A stretch of DNA of 43,936 nt from Bacteroidota bacterium (GTDB taxonomy: Bacteria > Bacteroidota > JABWAT01): NCBI GenBank assembly GCA_017303995.1, contig JAFLBE010000036.1, forward strand, positions 1-43,936, written 5' to 3'. This document shows positions 1 to 9,680 of this stretch, piece after piece. The position numbers and the translations under genes are program-made. Every line of letters starts with the position of its first letter. Positions within the stretch are counted from its first letter, which is position 1. The notes under the pieces are model-generated. The model saw nothing but the letters and a program-made list of their open reading frames with translations. It ran no database searches and had not been told where the DNA came from.

Positions 1-368
1 ATTTTAAAACAAAGGGGCAGAAATGTTTGATTCAGTATATAGTTTTTCAACTAGAGTGTCCATAAACTGTTTTCTGCTTTTTCTTAATTTTCAATATTTT
101 CAATGAACATGCAAATCTAATAGAGTGTCCGTCTTCTGACGGACGTATCGAAGGATGAACCTGGTTTTTGTCGCCCTTCGATTCACCTCACTCTGTTCGG
201 AACTCAGGGTGACAAATTTAATATCCAAAACCCAACAGCTAACGATTTTCTTTTCACTGAAATCAAAGCATAAAGTTGAGTAAAGTAATCTGGCAGGAAT
301 TGACAATGCCCGGTTGGCTGTTATCTGTCTTGCGACCTTTGTATCTTTGAAAAAAATGAGAATTAAAA
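1..368. other. Left-edge intergenic region, no gene seen
   Basis: No convincing gene lies here. The stretch holds a 10-bp direct repeat (TAGAGTGTCC at 52-61 and 120-129), a short hairpin GTCCGTC-TTCT-GACGGAC at 127-144, and a degenerate composite palindrome at 148-213. In that palindrome TCGAAGG pairs with CCTTCGA and GTCGCCCT pairs with AGGGTGAC. The last part resembles the CCTTCGA...AGGGTGAC intergenic repeat class common in FCB genomes. The window cuts the region on the left, so a gene end or an IS end just outside cannot be excluded. Confidence 0.5.
342..349 (+). promoter_or_regulatory. Candidate -7 promoter element (TATCTTTG)
   Basis: TATCTTTG is a perfect match to the Bacteroidota TAnnTTTG -7 element and sits 20 nt before the DUF4870 start codon. 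No TTG is found at the usual 19-21 nt further upstream (the nearest, at 313-315, is 26 nt away), so only the -7 half is supported. The same octamer, with a correct -33 TTG, precedes the tRNA-Arg gene in this window. Confidence 0.45.
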
Positions 369-767
369 ATGACTGAACAAGTAGATAAACGGGTTAAAGA
401 CATCAGATTGTGGGCAGGGGTTTGTCACTTCCTGCCGTTGGTTGTGGTTTTGGGAATTCCTTTCGCCAATGTTCTGGCTCCGGCTTTGGTTTGGTTTTTT
501 AAACGGGATGATGATGCATTTATCATCAGACATGCCAAATCTTCACTTAACTTCCAGCTTACGGTTACACTTTCACTGGCTTTGATTTTCGGAATGATTT
601 ACTATCCGCTCAAACTTGAAGTGATTCCTCAATCCTATCATTACGGAATTCTGGCTGCTCTGGCCTCTCTAGCCATTACCTTTTTTGCTATGATGGTTCA
701 GGCCGGAATGCGTGCCGGACAGGGTGAAGAACACCGTTATTTTATTTCAATCCCGTTCTTCCGCTGA
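369..767 (+). CDS. DUF4870 domain membrane protein
   Basis: This is a 132-residue integral membrane protein. The hydrophobic segments at about residues 14-42, 59-80 and 90-112, with a charged, cytosolic-looking KRDDD loop between the first two, match the small DUF4870 (Tic20-like) family, whose members are about 110-140 aa. The motif around FIIRHAKSSLNFQ (residues 51-63) is the family's characteristic post-loop segment. The molecular function is unknown, and I infer only that it is an inner-membrane protein. It stands alone between the left-edge intergenic DNA and hemL. There is no clear Shine-Dalgarno, which is usual in Bacteroidota, and a TATCTTTG box lies 20 nt upstream of the ATG. Confidence 0.8.
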   Translation: MTEQVDKRVKDIRLWAGVCHFLPLVVVLGIPFANVLAPALVWFFKRDDDAFIIRHAKSSLNFQLTVTLSLALIFGMIYYPLKLEVIPQSYHYGILAALASLAITFFAMMVQAGMRAGQGEEHRYFISIPFFR

Positions 768-840
768 GAAATGACAGTTAGCTGACACACTCCCCGCTGA
801 TTTTCTCCATTTTTGCACAGCAAATTTTTACAGGCAGGTT

Positions 841-2136
841 ATGAGCTTAAACGAAATCCGTTCTAAAAATCTATTTGAAAAAGCACAGAAAATGATTCCG
901 GGCGGAGTGAATTCTCCGGTCAGAGCTTTTCGTTCGGTTGGCGGCACTCCGCTTTTTATGAAGCAGGGAAAAGGCAGCAGAATCACGGATGTTGATGACA
1001 ACACGTTCATCGACTATTGCTGTTCCTGGGGGCCACTCATTTCAGGACATGCGCATCCTGCCATCATTGAAAAAATCGTCGAAACTGCCGCGAACGGAAC
1101 GAGTTTTGGAACGCCGAATCCGCACGAAGTAGAAATTGCTTCGTTTATTACCGAAAAACTGCCGCACGTTGAAATGATCCGTTTTGTGAATTCCGGAACT
1201 GAAGCGGTGATGTCAGCAATCCGGGTTGCCCGGGGTTTTACCGGCCGGGATAAAATCATCAAGTTTGACGGATGTTATCACGGTGCGGTTGACAGCCTGT
1301 TGGTAAACGCCGGTTCCGGGTTAGTCACATTCGGTATTTCGTCAACACCGGGCGTTCCCCAGAAACTGGCAGAAGAAACACTGGTTTTGCCGCTTGACCG
1401 TGAAGATCTCGTCGAAGAGCTTCTTGCAAAATATCCCGATTCAGTTGCAGCCATCATTCTGGAACCGATTCCTGCAAATAACGGACTTCTTCTCCAGCGG
1501 AAAGAGTTTCTGCAGAAATTAAGGGAACTGGCGACGAAATATGGCGTGGTTCTGATTTTTGATGAAGTTATTTCAGGGTTCCGGGTTGCACTTGGCGGTG
1601 CCACTGAAGTCTACGGTGTTCAGCCGGATATGGTCACTTTCGGAAAAATTATTGGCGGCGGATTTCCCGTTGGCGCTTATGGCGGGAAAAAGGAAATTAT
1701 GAATTGTATTGCTCCGGTTGGCAAGATTTATCAGGCCGGAACTCTCAGCGGAAATCCGGTTGCCATGGCTGCCGGTTTTGCCCAACTCCAATTGCTTTCG
1801 CAACCTGGATTTTATGATAATCTGGAAAAATCAGGCAAACAATTCAGTGACGGATTGAGTGAAATTATTTCACGGCGGTCACTTCCGGTAACGGCGTACC
1901 GGATTGGCTCAATCATATGGACGTATTTCGGAAAAGCTGAAATCATGCGGGCTGCTCACCATATTGACGGCGCAACCATGGATCACTACAAGAAATTTTT
2001 CAGATATTGCCTTGAACACGGAATTTACATTGCCCCAAGCGGATATGAAGTTGGCTTTTTATCATCAGCACACAGCCCGGAAGATATTGCAGAAACCCTT
2101 CAGGTTATCGATGAAGCCATGGCGGTTACTTTTTAG
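841..2136 (+). CDS. hemL: Glutamate-1-semialdehyde 2,1-aminomutase
   Basis: This PLP enzyme converts glutamate-1-semialdehyde to 5-aminolevulinate in the C5 (glutamyl-tRNA) route to haem; it acts in the cytosol. It is a class III aminotransferase fold of 431 aa, the normal length. Visible motifs include the N-terminal IPGGVNSPVRAF, the PLP phosphate-binding NSGTEAVMSAIR, the YHG segment, DEVISGFR, and the Schiff-base lysine K269 in FGKIIGGGFPVGA. The start at 841 fits the usual N-terminus of the family. A CATTTTTG box (7 of 8 bases of TAnnTTTG) at 808-815 could be the -7 element. No other haem gene is adjacent, so the gene appears to be a single transcription unit. It ends facing the convergent gene at 2241-2891, with a GC-rich palindrome between them. 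Confidence 0.97.
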   Translation: MSLNEIRSKNLFEKAQKMIPGGVNSPVRAFRSVGGTPLFMKQGKGSRITDVDDNTFIDYCCSWGPLISGHAHPAIIEKIVETAANGTSFGTPNPHEVEIASFITEKLPHVEMIRFVNSGTEAVMSAIRVARGFTGRDKIIKFDGCYHGAVDSLLVNAGSGLVTFGISSTPGVPQKLAEETLVLPLDREDLVEELLAKYPDSVAAIILEPIPANNGLLLQRKEFLQKLRELATKYGVVLIFDEVISGFRVALGGATEVYGVQPDMVTFGKIIGGGFPVGAYGGKKEIMNCIAPVGKIYQAGTLSGNPVAMAAGFAQLQLLSQPGFYDNLEKSGKQFSDGLSEIISRRSLPVTAYRIGSIIWTYFGKAEIMRAAHHIDGATMDHYKKFFRYCLEHGIYIAPSGYEVGFLSSAHSPEDIAETLQVIDEAMAVTF

Positions 2137-2188
2137 GAGTAAGGTGTAAGGAGTAAGGCAAAAAGGTAATTTCTGAATGCTAATGAAA

Positions 2189-2207
2189 CCCCCTCCGACG
2201 GAGGGGG
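2189..2207. repeat. GC-rich palindrome between convergent genes
   Basis: The sequence forms 9-bp perfect arms, CCCCCTCCG and CGGAGGGGG, around a single A. It is followed by further G-runs (TAAGGGGGTGGGTTAGGG). It lies between the stops of hemL and the convergent gene at 2241. It lacks a T-tract on the plus side, so it is not a classical intrinsic terminator. It looks like a mobile extragenic palindrome, and the run of G tracts might also fold differently. Confidence 0.5.
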
Positions 2208-2240
2208 TAAGGGGGTGGGTTAGGGATTTCCCCCCCAAAA

Positions 2241-2891
2241 TCAATCTTCGTCTTCTTCCGATTGAGAACCTGCATAACTTCCCGGACCAAACCAACCGAA
2301 TTTAAAATTCAGATTCACTGAAACCTGAGAAAGATCCTCATTCGTCAAATGGGGCATATCAAGTCCGTTCACCCAACGATACGAAACACCGATATTGGTT
2401 CTGAGAAAATCGGTCACATTTACTTCTGCGTTCAATGAGGGTTCAATGACGAAAAACGGATTTCCATCTTTTTCATCAGGTTCTTTCATATCATGCGAGT
2501 AAACTACTCCGCCACCGCCAATCAGCGTTGAAGCTGAAAAGTGAACGAGGTCAAGCGGATTGTGAACATATTCCATATAAAATCCGCCATAGCCAAACCG
2601 GACATATTGGGTATTTCCCGGATTCAATGCCTGAACGGCATCATCAGCTTTAATGTTGTTGACCAATCCCCATCCGCCACCACCAAGAATAATGGTTTGG
2701 TTCAGCATCACCCCGCCATATCCGCCAAAAAGTACTCCCTTTTCACCATTTACCATGGTTCCGTGAATTGAAGGACCACCACATCCTGAAAAACGAAGGT
2801 CATGCAGACTGATTAAAGTCTTAGGTGAATCCTGTGCCTGAACTGAAAAACTAAATAATAATGAAGTTATTGCTAAATATGCTATTTTCAT
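2241..2891 (-). CDS. Secreted glycine-rich beta-barrel-like protein
   Basis: The ATG at 2891 gives a 216-aa protein with a clean signal peptide (MKIAYLAITSLLFSFSVQA, cleavage before QDS). An in-frame ATG at 2954 would add 21 polar residues ahead of the signal peptide and was rejected. The mature part is rich in Gly/Val/Tyr with alternating patterns such as GVLFGGYGGVML, IILGGGGWG and FGYGGFYMEY. It ends in an aromatic-rich strand (NLNFKFGWFG) followed by an acidic tail. This pattern suggests a small outer-membrane or periplasmic beta-barrel/beta-sandwich protein, possibly metal-inducible or structural, but I recognise no named family. The gene is monocistronic, convergent with hemL and divergent from mdh. 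Confidence 0.75.
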   Translation of the reverse strand: MKIAYLAITSLLFSFSVQAQDSPKTLISLHDLRFSGCGGPSIHGTMVNGEKGVLFGGYGGVMLNQTIILGGGGWGLVNNIKADDAVQALNPGNTQYVRFGYGGFYMEYVHNPLDLVHFSASTLIGGGGVVYSHDMKEPDEKDGNPFFVIEPSLNAEVNVTDFLRTNIGVSYRWVNGLDMPHLTNEDLSQVSVNLNFKFGWFGPGSYAGSQSEEDED

Positions 2892-3063
2892 CTTTTTATC
2901 CTTTTGATTTGAAACGAGGTTGATTCTACGGCAAAGATCACCAACCGGTTTCATTGAAACTGTTTGGATGGGATGAAATGATGAATTGGGCGGATTGAAC
3001 GCTTAAACCGGGGAATAAAATACCTTATGATCATTATTTTTTAATTAGTGACCGTCACTCAAT

Positions 3064-3094
3064 TTCAAAATTAAGTCCGGAATTCCTAACTTTG
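3064..3094 (+). promoter_or_regulatory. Candidate mdh promoter
   Basis: TAACTTTG at 3087-3094 matches TAnnTTTG exactly, and TTTC at 3063-3066 lies 20 nt upstream where TTTG would be expected (one mismatch). The predicted start is about 30 nt before the mdh ATG. This spacing equals that of the tRNA-Arg and pyk promoters in this window. Confidence 0.55.
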
Positions 3095-3119
3095 CCTCGT
3101 TATTAAATTACTTAACTAA

Positions 3120-4052
<933 letters not shown>

Positions 4053-4077
4053 TTTTCTTTTTGTTTTTTTGTCTTTT

Positions 4078-4110
4078 AAAAAACCCGGCGAAGCAATTCC
4101 CGGGTTTTTT
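4078..4110 (+). terminator. Intrinsic terminator of mdh
   Basis: The stem AAAAAACCCGG / CCGGGTTTTTT has an 11-nt loop and ends in a T-tract, 25 nt after the mdh stop. The A/T symmetry means it could also work on the minus strand, though no minus gene points at it. Confidence 0.9.
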
Positions 4111-4163
4111 ATTGGGAACAATCAAAACCAACTCATTGTTCGGATTGAAAATCTGGAGGAAAT

Positions 4164-4433
4164 ATGGATTGCCCCGTTTGCAAAGTAAATCTGGTTATGA
4201 CCGACCGTCAGGGAATCGAAATTGATTATTGCCCGAAATGCCGTGGCGTTTGGCTGGATCGGGGTGAGCTGGATAAAATTATCGAAAGATCTGTGAACGA
4301 AGTTGAGGTTCCTCCTGCAAGACCGGCACAGAATTTCCCGAATCAGGGTTATCAGCAGCCGGGATATCAGCAGCCCGGTTACCACAAACCTTACAAGAAA
4401 AAAAGTATGTTCGAAGATTTATTTGATTTTTAG
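4164..4433 (+). CDS. TFIIB-type zinc-ribbon small protein
   Basis: This 89-aa protein begins with a zf-TFIIB domain: CPVC at residues 3-6 and CPKC about 20 residues later, followed by the family signature RGVWLDRGELDKI. Four cysteines would bind one zinc. The C-terminal half is low-complexity, with two and a half GYQQP-type repeats, then a lysine patch and an acidic-aromatic tail ending FEDLFDF. That architecture (zinc ribbon, flexible linker, basic patch, D/F tail) is typical of this bacterial family, whose role is not established. A good Shine-Dalgarno (CTGGAGG) precedes the ATG. Its stop codon overlaps the stop of the convergent antiporter gene by 4 nt (4430-4433). Confidence 0.85.
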   Translation: MDCPVCKVNLVMTDRQGIEIDYCPKCRGVWLDRGELDKIIERSVNEVEVPPARPAQNFPNQGYQQPGYQQPGYHKPYKKKSMFEDLFDF

Positions 4434-6457
4434 GAAATCAGATCGGTTCCCAAAATCCCCAATGCGGCATCAATTTCTGCATGGTTCCCGATCATGACCA
4501 CAACATCACCAGGTTCAAACCGATAGGTTGTATCTGGTGAACTTATCGACTTTCCATCCCGCACAACTGCAATGATATGAATTCCTGCAATACTGGTTAA
4601 CCCTGATTCAAGTATTGTTTTACCGGCTACCGGTGATGTATCCAGAATAACCCCTGATTCGGTCGTGGTTGCTGCCAGAATGTAAGGAAGCTGACCCAGC
4701 GTTTCCTTGCTCACGGCCTGACCCCGCATGGTTCCGTACCGTTCTTTTCTGATGATGGCGATCTGGGATGAAATCACATTTCTTGGAATGTGGAAATATC
4801 TCAGCGTCCTTGAAAAGATCTCAATACTGGTTTCAAATTCTTCAGGGATAACCTGATCAGCACCGGCTTCATACAATTGCTCCAGTTCACTCACATAGCG
4901 GGTTCTGGCCAGAATGTGAAGTCCCGGATTGACTGCTCTGGCAACCTTGATGATCCGCATCGTTGAATAAAACTCACCTGTGCTGATAACAAGAACCGAG
5001 GCATCATGAATGACAAGCTGATCCAGGATTTCTGTAGTGGTTGAATCACCAAAAACCGTACGGTATCCGAGGCTTTTTGCCAGACTGAACCGCTGATGCT
5101 GAAGTTCTGAAATGACAAACGGAATTCCGGTTTCCTGCAAAACGTACGATAAATGCTGACCGGTTTTTCCAAATCCGATAATAATGACATGGCCTTTGAG
5201 TTTTTTCCCCTCATTACCTGATTCAAGTTTATCTGCCGAAACCATGGATGACAAAACTCTCAACGGAGAAGTTATCATGGCGCGATTGTGCATTTTCTTT
5301 TGAATCCAGAATCCGATTGAATTGCTGTACACCAATAACGTTGGCGCTGCTAGCATGGTGAGAACACTCGCACCCAGAAAAACCTGATAATCAAAATCGC
5401 CAAGAAGGTTCAACCCTTTTGCTGACATGGCGATAACCAAACTGAATTCACCAATCTGGGCAATGGTAAGTCCGACTGCAATTCCAATACGTTGCGGATA
5501 GTTGAGAAGCCGGGCAAGAATGGCAACAACCACAGTTTTGAGTAAAACAATCGCCACTGCCATTGCGATAATAATCAGATAGTGTTCAGCGAAAAACGAA
5601 AGATTCAGCAACATCCCGACGGAAATAAAAAACAAAGAAGTCAGAGCATCTTTCATAGGGAAAATATCAGCCAGAACCTGATGCGAATATTCAGACTCAG
5701 ACACAATCAGACCGGCAAGAAAAGCGCCAAGTGCGAGTGAAAGTCCGACAGCATGGCCAACCCAGGCGATAAAAAAAATGATAAAAATGATGGTGATAAT
5801 AAAGACTTCACGATTATTGGAAGCCGTTACCAATTTTAAAAGTTTCGGCACCAAATATCTGGCTCCAACCAGAATCACAGCAATTCCGCCAATCGAAAGT
5901 CCCAAAGTGCCAATTATTTTCAGCGGCTCAGCCTGGCCATCACCGGCTAAAACCGGAAGCAGGAGCATCATGGGAATAATCGCCAGATCCTGAAGTAATG
6001 ATATACTTAAAGTCAGCTTTCCAACCGGTGTATTCAATTCCTTTCGCTGACCCAAAATTTTCATGATGATAGCCGTTGAAGAAACTGAAACCATAAATCC
6101 AAAAACCAAACTTTTCTCCAGGTTGACGTTGAAAATCCACCCGGCAAGAACCGTTAACAGAATGGTAAACCCAACCTGACCACCGCCAACGAGAAGAAGG
6201 AAATTTTTTATTTTCAGGATCTTTTCAATCGAAAATTCAAGTCCGATTGTAAATAAAAGCAGAATGATTCCAATTTCAGCAAGAAACTGAACCGATTCCA
6301 TGTTACCAACCCATCCCAATGAATACGGCCCGATTAAAAGTCCGGCAACGATAAATCCTATCAGCGACGGAAATTTTAATTTTTCTGCAAGCAAAACCAT
6401 CGGAATGACAACTGCCATTAAAATCAGAAAGTCTTGTAACAGGGTACTGTCATGCAT
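4430..6457 (-). CDS. Kef-type cation/proton antiporter (CPA2 family)
   Basis: This 675-aa inner-membrane antiporter consists of a Na+/H+-exchanger-like domain (about residues 8-385, roughly 12 hydrophobic segments), then a TrkA-N/RCK nucleotide-binding domain starting near residue 423 with the Rossmann motif IIGFGKTGQ, and a TrkA-C domain over the last 80 or so residues. This domain order matches KefB/KefC/YbaL-like K+/H+ antiporters, gated through the RCK domain. The transported ion cannot be read from sequence, and glutathione-specific control is not shown, so no gene symbol is assigned. The start is 14 nt downstream of the 5'-nucleotidase stop, which suggests co-transcription from the nucleotidase promoter. 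It converges on the zinc-ribbon gene with overlapping stops. Confidence 0.93.
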   Translation of the reverse strand: MHDSTLLQDFLILMAVVIPMVLLAEKLKFPSLIGFIVAGLLIGPYSLGWVGNMESVQFLAEIGIILLLFTIGLEFSIEKILKIKNFLLLVGGGQVGFTILLTVLAGWIFNVNLEKSLVFGFMVSVSSTAIIMKILGQRKELNTPVGKLTLSISLLQDLAIIPMMLLLPVLAGDGQAEPLKIIGTLGLSIGGIAVILVGARYLVPKLLKLVTASNNREVFIITIIFIIFFIAWVGHAVGLSLALGAFLAGLIVSESEYSHQVLADIFPMKDALTSLFFISVGMLLNLSFFAEHYLIIIAMAVAIVLLKTVVVAILARLLNYPQRIGIAVGLTIAQIGEFSLVIAMSAKGLNLLGDFDYQVFLGASVLTMLAAPTLLVYSNSIGFWIQKKMHNRAMITSPLRVLSSMVSADKLESGNEGKKLKGHVIIIGFGKTGQHLSYVLQETGIPFVISELQHQRFSLAKSLGYRTVFGDSTTTEILDQLVIHDASVLVISTGEFYSTMRIIKVARAVNPGLHILARTRYVSELEQLYEAGADQVIPEEFETSIEIFSRTLRYFHIPRNVISSQIAIIRKERYGTMRGQAVSKETLGQLPYILAATTTESGVILDTSPVAGKTILESGLTSIAGIHIIAVVRDGKSISSPDTTYRFEPGDVVVMIGNHAEIDAALGILGTDLIS

Positions 6458-6471
6458 AGAGTTTTAAGTTT

Positions 6472-8010
6472 TTAAGGAATTGGAATGATAAGTCTTCTGC
6501 CATCAGGAACTGTGTCGATAATTTTTAATCTTTTAATTCTTTCACTAACTACTTCCCGGTCAATTAACCCGGTTTCAGACATTTCAACCTGACTTTGTTC
6601 AAGATCAAACGTCCGTTTGAGATTTTGCCCAATATAATTATTGGTCACGATATTATAAATCTGGTCCGGGTTAAGTGGCTTACCATTTCGGGTTAATTTA
6701 GCCAATGAAAAAGACCGGGCGGCATGCTGGTGAAGTATTAATTCAATTCCAGCAAAGTGTAAAGGGGTATCACTATTTAACAATGAAAAAGAAATAGCCT
6801 TTTCGAGTTCACGGCCTGAAAGCTTAAACACAATAACCAGATTACTGAAGGGTTGCAGCTCCCAGCAATCTCTCACAGTAATCTGACCAGAATTCATTGG
6901 TTTTCTGATCCCGCCTGCATTTACAATCCCAATATCAGCCCCGGTTGCTTCTATGAGTCCGTCTGTAATAAAATTCGCAGCACCATTTTCTTCGGCTTCT
7001 GGCATCGGCCAGAAAACCTTTAATTCACCAATCACCTGATTCAGTTCTTTTCCCAGAACTTCCTCATATGAATTAACCAAATTTGCAACGGGTTGAATTG
7101 GCTTCAGAACACCTGCCCGTGTTTCAATTAACTTATAACTGAATTGAATTGAATCTGGATTTTCTTTCGGAAGAAGAAGTTTCATTTCACCGATGAACTG
7201 GCCCCGGTAACCGGCCTCGGCAATCAGGGTTTTCCCGATCCGGATGGGTTGGTTCGTTTTTTCATGATCGTGGGCCGAAAGAATAACATCCAGTTCAGGA
7301 ATTTCCTTTGCGGTTCTCTGATCGGCATCTAAACCGGAATGGGAAAGCAGCAACCAAAGATCTGGCTTACCCCGTTCAAGCTTCACTCTTTCCATTGTTT
7401 TTCTGATGGCGGGTACCGTTGGTTCAACGGTAATAAGTCCGATACGCGTGGGCATTGTGTAACGGTATAGATCATCCATCATTACACCCATGATCGCAAT
7501 TTTGATTCCGTTCACTTCCTTCCATGAATAGTCAGGAAAAAACAAAGACCCATCTGACTTTTTAACCAGATTAGAACTGATAAGCGGGAGATTTGCCGAA
7601 TCGGTCATGGCAAAATATAAACTGTCCCCGTAATCAAATTCGTGATTGCCGGGAATCATGACATCCGGATTCAGTAGTCTGATCAGATTGATCTGAGAGG
7701 CCCCTTTTGTGACTGCATAAACCGGTGATCCCTGAAACTCATCGCCTGTAAACAAAGTCAGGTTCGAAGGATTTGCATTCCTGAGTGAATCCAGATACGC
7801 AGAAAAATTAGCATAACCACTCACCCAATAGGGTTTTGATGTATCAGGTAACTGTGGTTTTTTCAGAAAAGGAGTATTCGTTGAGTGAAAATCATTCCAA
7901 TGAAACAGGGTTAATTCCCGGGGTTTTTCGTTTTGATTAAAAAGTGAACACCCCTGGAAAAGCGAAATGGCGGGAATCAGCAGAACAATTAATTTGGATA
8001 ATGTTTTCAT
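6472..8010 (-). CDS. 5'-nucleotidase / cyclic phosphodiesterase family lipoprotein
   Basis: This 512-aa exported metallophosphoesterase belongs to the UshA/CpdB family. The ATG at 8010 gives a lipoprotein signal ending at C21 (lipobox LFQGC); the upstream ATG at 8037 would add nine residues and is less likely. Metal ligands are visible in order: HWNDFHS near the N-terminus, TGDEFQGSP, GNHEFDYG, SHSGLDADQ and SAHDHEK. The C-terminal 5'-nucleotidase domain carries the NAGGIRKP substrate motif. The family hydrolyses nucleotides, cyclic nucleotides or UDP-sugars; the exact substrate cannot be assigned. As a lipoprotein it is probably anchored in the periplasm or at the cell surface, where it would scavenge phosphate or nucleosides. 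It is likely in one operon with the following Kef-type antiporter (14-nt gap). Confidence 0.93.
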   Translation of the reverse strand: MKTLSKLIVLLIPAISLFQGCSLFNQNEKPRELTLFHWNDFHSTNTPFLKKPQLPDTSKPYWVSGYANFSAYLDSLRNANPSNLTLFTGDEFQGSPVYAVTKGASQINLIRLLNPDVMIPGNHEFDYGDSLYFAMTDSANLPLISSNLVKKSDGSLFFPDYSWKEVNGIKIAIMGVMMDDLYRYTMPTRIGLITVEPTVPAIRKTMERVKLERGKPDLWLLLSHSGLDADQRTAKEIPELDVILSAHDHEKTNQPIRIGKTLIAEAGYRGQFIGEMKLLLPKENPDSIQFSYKLIETRAGVLKPIQPVANLVNSYEEVLGKELNQVIGELKVFWPMPEAEENGAANFITDGLIEATGADIGIVNAGGIRKPMNSGQITVRDCWELQPFSNLVIVFKLSGRELEKAISFSLLNSDTPLHFAGIELILHQHAARSFSLAKLTRNGKPLNPDQIYNIVTNNYIGQNLKRTFDLEQSQVEMSETGLIDREVVSERIKRLKIIDTVPDGRRLIIPIP

Positions 8011-8130
8011 TTGATAAAAATGCGGAAATTCCCCCATTTAGGCAATCTGATAGTACCCTATACACTGAATTTGAAAATAATCAAACCAGAAACCAAGTAT
8101 TAGAATAGTCGGGAATCAGGGAGCATAAAT

Positions 8131-8160
8131 AAAAAAAGTCTGCTTTTGCGGCAGACTTTT
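8131..8160 (-). terminator. Intrinsic terminator of tRNA-Arg
   Basis: Read on the minus strand, a perfect 10-bp stem (AAAAGTCTGC / GCAGACTTTT, 7-nt loop) is followed by more T residues. It begins 3 nt past the tRNA 3' end. Confidence 0.88.
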
Positions 8161-8162
8161 AG

Positions 8163-8236
8163 TACTCTCGACGGGATTCGAACCCATGACCTCTTGCTTC
8201 GGAGGCAAGCGCTCTATCCATCTGAGCTACGAGAGC
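8163..8236 (-). tRNA. tRNA-Arg (anticodon CCG)
   Basis: On the minus strand a full cloverleaf can be drawn. The acceptor GCTCTCG/CGAGAGT is closed by a G1:U72 wobble. The D arm is GCTC...GAGC. The anticodon arm is CTTGC-CTCCGAA-GCAAG with anticodon CCG (reads CGG). A T arm contains GTTCGAAT. The CCA end is not encoded. It is a single-tRNA unit with its own promoter and terminator. Confidence 0.97.
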
Positions 8237-8253
8237 ATTTTTTCGATGGACTG

Positions 8254-8285
8254 CAAAGATACAATTTTATTTTTTTCCGAGCAAA
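8254..8285 (-). promoter_or_regulatory. Promoter of tRNA-Arg (TTG-N20-TATCTTTG)
   Basis: On the minus strand TTTG (8282-8285) is followed after exactly 20 nt by TATCTTTG (8254-8261), a perfect Bacteroidota -33/-7 promoter. The expected transcription start is about 10 nt before the tRNA 5' end. It is the best lineage marker in the window. Confidence 0.85.
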
Positions 8286-8348
8286 CTGAAGAATGAAATC
8301 AGGGTTAAGATGAAATCTTCAAAGAACATCAATAAGGCAATCCAAAAA

Positions 8349-9401
8349 TTAGTTAATTGTATAACTTTTCAAACTATATGAATGCGAAAATGCATTTGAT
8401 ATTGAAAAATAACCGATACTACTTTTTTGGATACCAACCCCTTTTTTTATTTCCAAATTTTTAAATGGAAACCCGCTGCTATTAAAAGCAATTACTTCAG
8501 GTGAATCAATGGGATAATACCTTTTTATTTCGAAGGGGACTGTAATCTTGGCACCATAAGGGAATAGGATTCCATTCGGATACTGTATTATCTTGAAATT
8601 ATTTAAAACAATTTTATCCTCAATAGTATCCGTTCTTTCCTGACTTAAAACAAAAACTAACGAATCAGAGTATGATAACTCCTCAATGACTTCCCATTTT
8701 ATTTTGCCGGCGCTTAAGTAACTTGACCCTCCACCTCTGGGGGAAGATGAACTTTCAATAAAGTCATATTCCCATTTGTTTCCCTTTTTCAACGGAAAGT
8801 AGTCCACCTGCTTTTTCTTGAGTTTGAAAATTACTTTCGAGAATTCACTCGCCGAATTATTTGATATTAAAGTGTCAAGGTTTTCATAATTTTGATGGGA
8901 AATTGAAATCCCAATGGATGTAAAAGAAATATGGGGCAATTTAAAATATCCCAAATTATCTGTATACACAATCAAATCACCAACCTGAATTTTCACATCT
9001 TTTAGAGGTGTGCTTTCAAAATATATATACCCGCTTAAATCGGAAAAAGCTTTAGTTAATGTAACTGAAAGCTGCTTATCTTCTTTAATTTCAATCAAGC
9101 TATCAAGATTTGCAAAATAGTCATGCCTGAAGCTGACCATTCTTTTCCCTTCTTTGAGTGAATCAATATTAAATTCTCCATTAATATTGGTCAAAGTTGT
9201 GTCATGATCAATAGTGACCACAACCTGATTGATTGGTAATAAATTACATTCAACTTTACCTGAAATTTTAAAGTATTGTACTTTTTTTTCATCTTCCCCG
9301 GGTGATGTAAGTTCACTGGCTTCCTTGCAACCAGCGTTTAAAATTAGGATCAGAATCGTCGATATCAGAGAAATTTGTCTGTATATTCTTTGCAGGTTCA
9401 T
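8349..9401 (-). CDS. Lipoprotein with carboxypeptidase-regulatory-like repeats
   Basis: The ATG at 9401 gives a 350-aa lipoprotein with lipobox LNAGC (C25). An ATG at 9482 would place 27 residues before the signal peptide and was rejected. Two consecutive beta-sandwich modules of the carboxypeptidase-regulatory-like type follow at about residues 45-115 and 120-195. They are recognisable from ISGKVECNLLPINQVVVTI, TNINGEFNIDSL, LSGYIYFESTPLKDVKI and TDNLGYFKLPHI. A C-terminal domain of about 145 residues opens with a YFPLKKGNKWEYDF segment, like the beta-rich domains of many FCB secreted lipoproteins. The function is unknown; adhesion or surface binding is only inference. The gene is visibly more AT-rich than its neighbours and stands alone between the tRNA promoter and the DUF4159 gene, so it may be an accessory gene. 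Confidence 0.75.
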   Translation of the reverse strand: MNLQRIYRQISLISTILILILNAGCKEASELTSPGEDEKKVQYFKISGKVECNLLPINQVVVTIDHDTTLTNINGEFNIDSLKEGKRMVSFRHDYFANLDSLIEIKEDKQLSVTLTKAFSDLSGYIYFESTPLKDVKIQVGDLIVYTDNLGYFKLPHISFTSIGISISHQNYENLDTLISNNSASEFSKVIFKLKKKQVDYFPLKKGNKWEYDFIESSSSPRGGGSSYLSAGKIKWEVIEELSYSDSLVFVLSQERTDTIEDKIVLNNFKIIQYPNGILFPYGAKITVPFEIKRYYPIDSPEVIAFNSSGFPFKNLEIKKGVGIQKSSIGYFSISNAFSHSYSLKSYTIN

Positions 9402-9680
9402 ACTGACTCCATAAAAAAATACAACTTCAAGTACTTTTAAAATCTCGGAAAACTTTAAACTTAATAACAGAGGCCGCAACATTAAACTATTAAAATAACA
9501 ATAAGGGATAATTTACTTAATTTCAATTTAAAGACTACATATCAAATCATTTAAGTTAAAAATGTGATTTTGATCATTATTGGCCAACTATATTATGTAA
9601 CTTCACCCATAAACAAATCCCCACCTTTCCCTCCCAAATCTTCGTTTTTGGGAACCTTCCTTCGTAAATTCAATCTTTAT

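Noticed and set aside
100-306. Minus-strand frame of 68 codons at the left edge
   Set aside because: It overlaps the hairpins and the degenerate repeat and has no homology features.
8163-9401. tRNA-Arg plus AT-rich lipoprotein as an integrative island
   Set aside because: The AT-rich gene lies on the 5' side of the tRNA, no duplicated tRNA 3' end was found, and no integrase is present.
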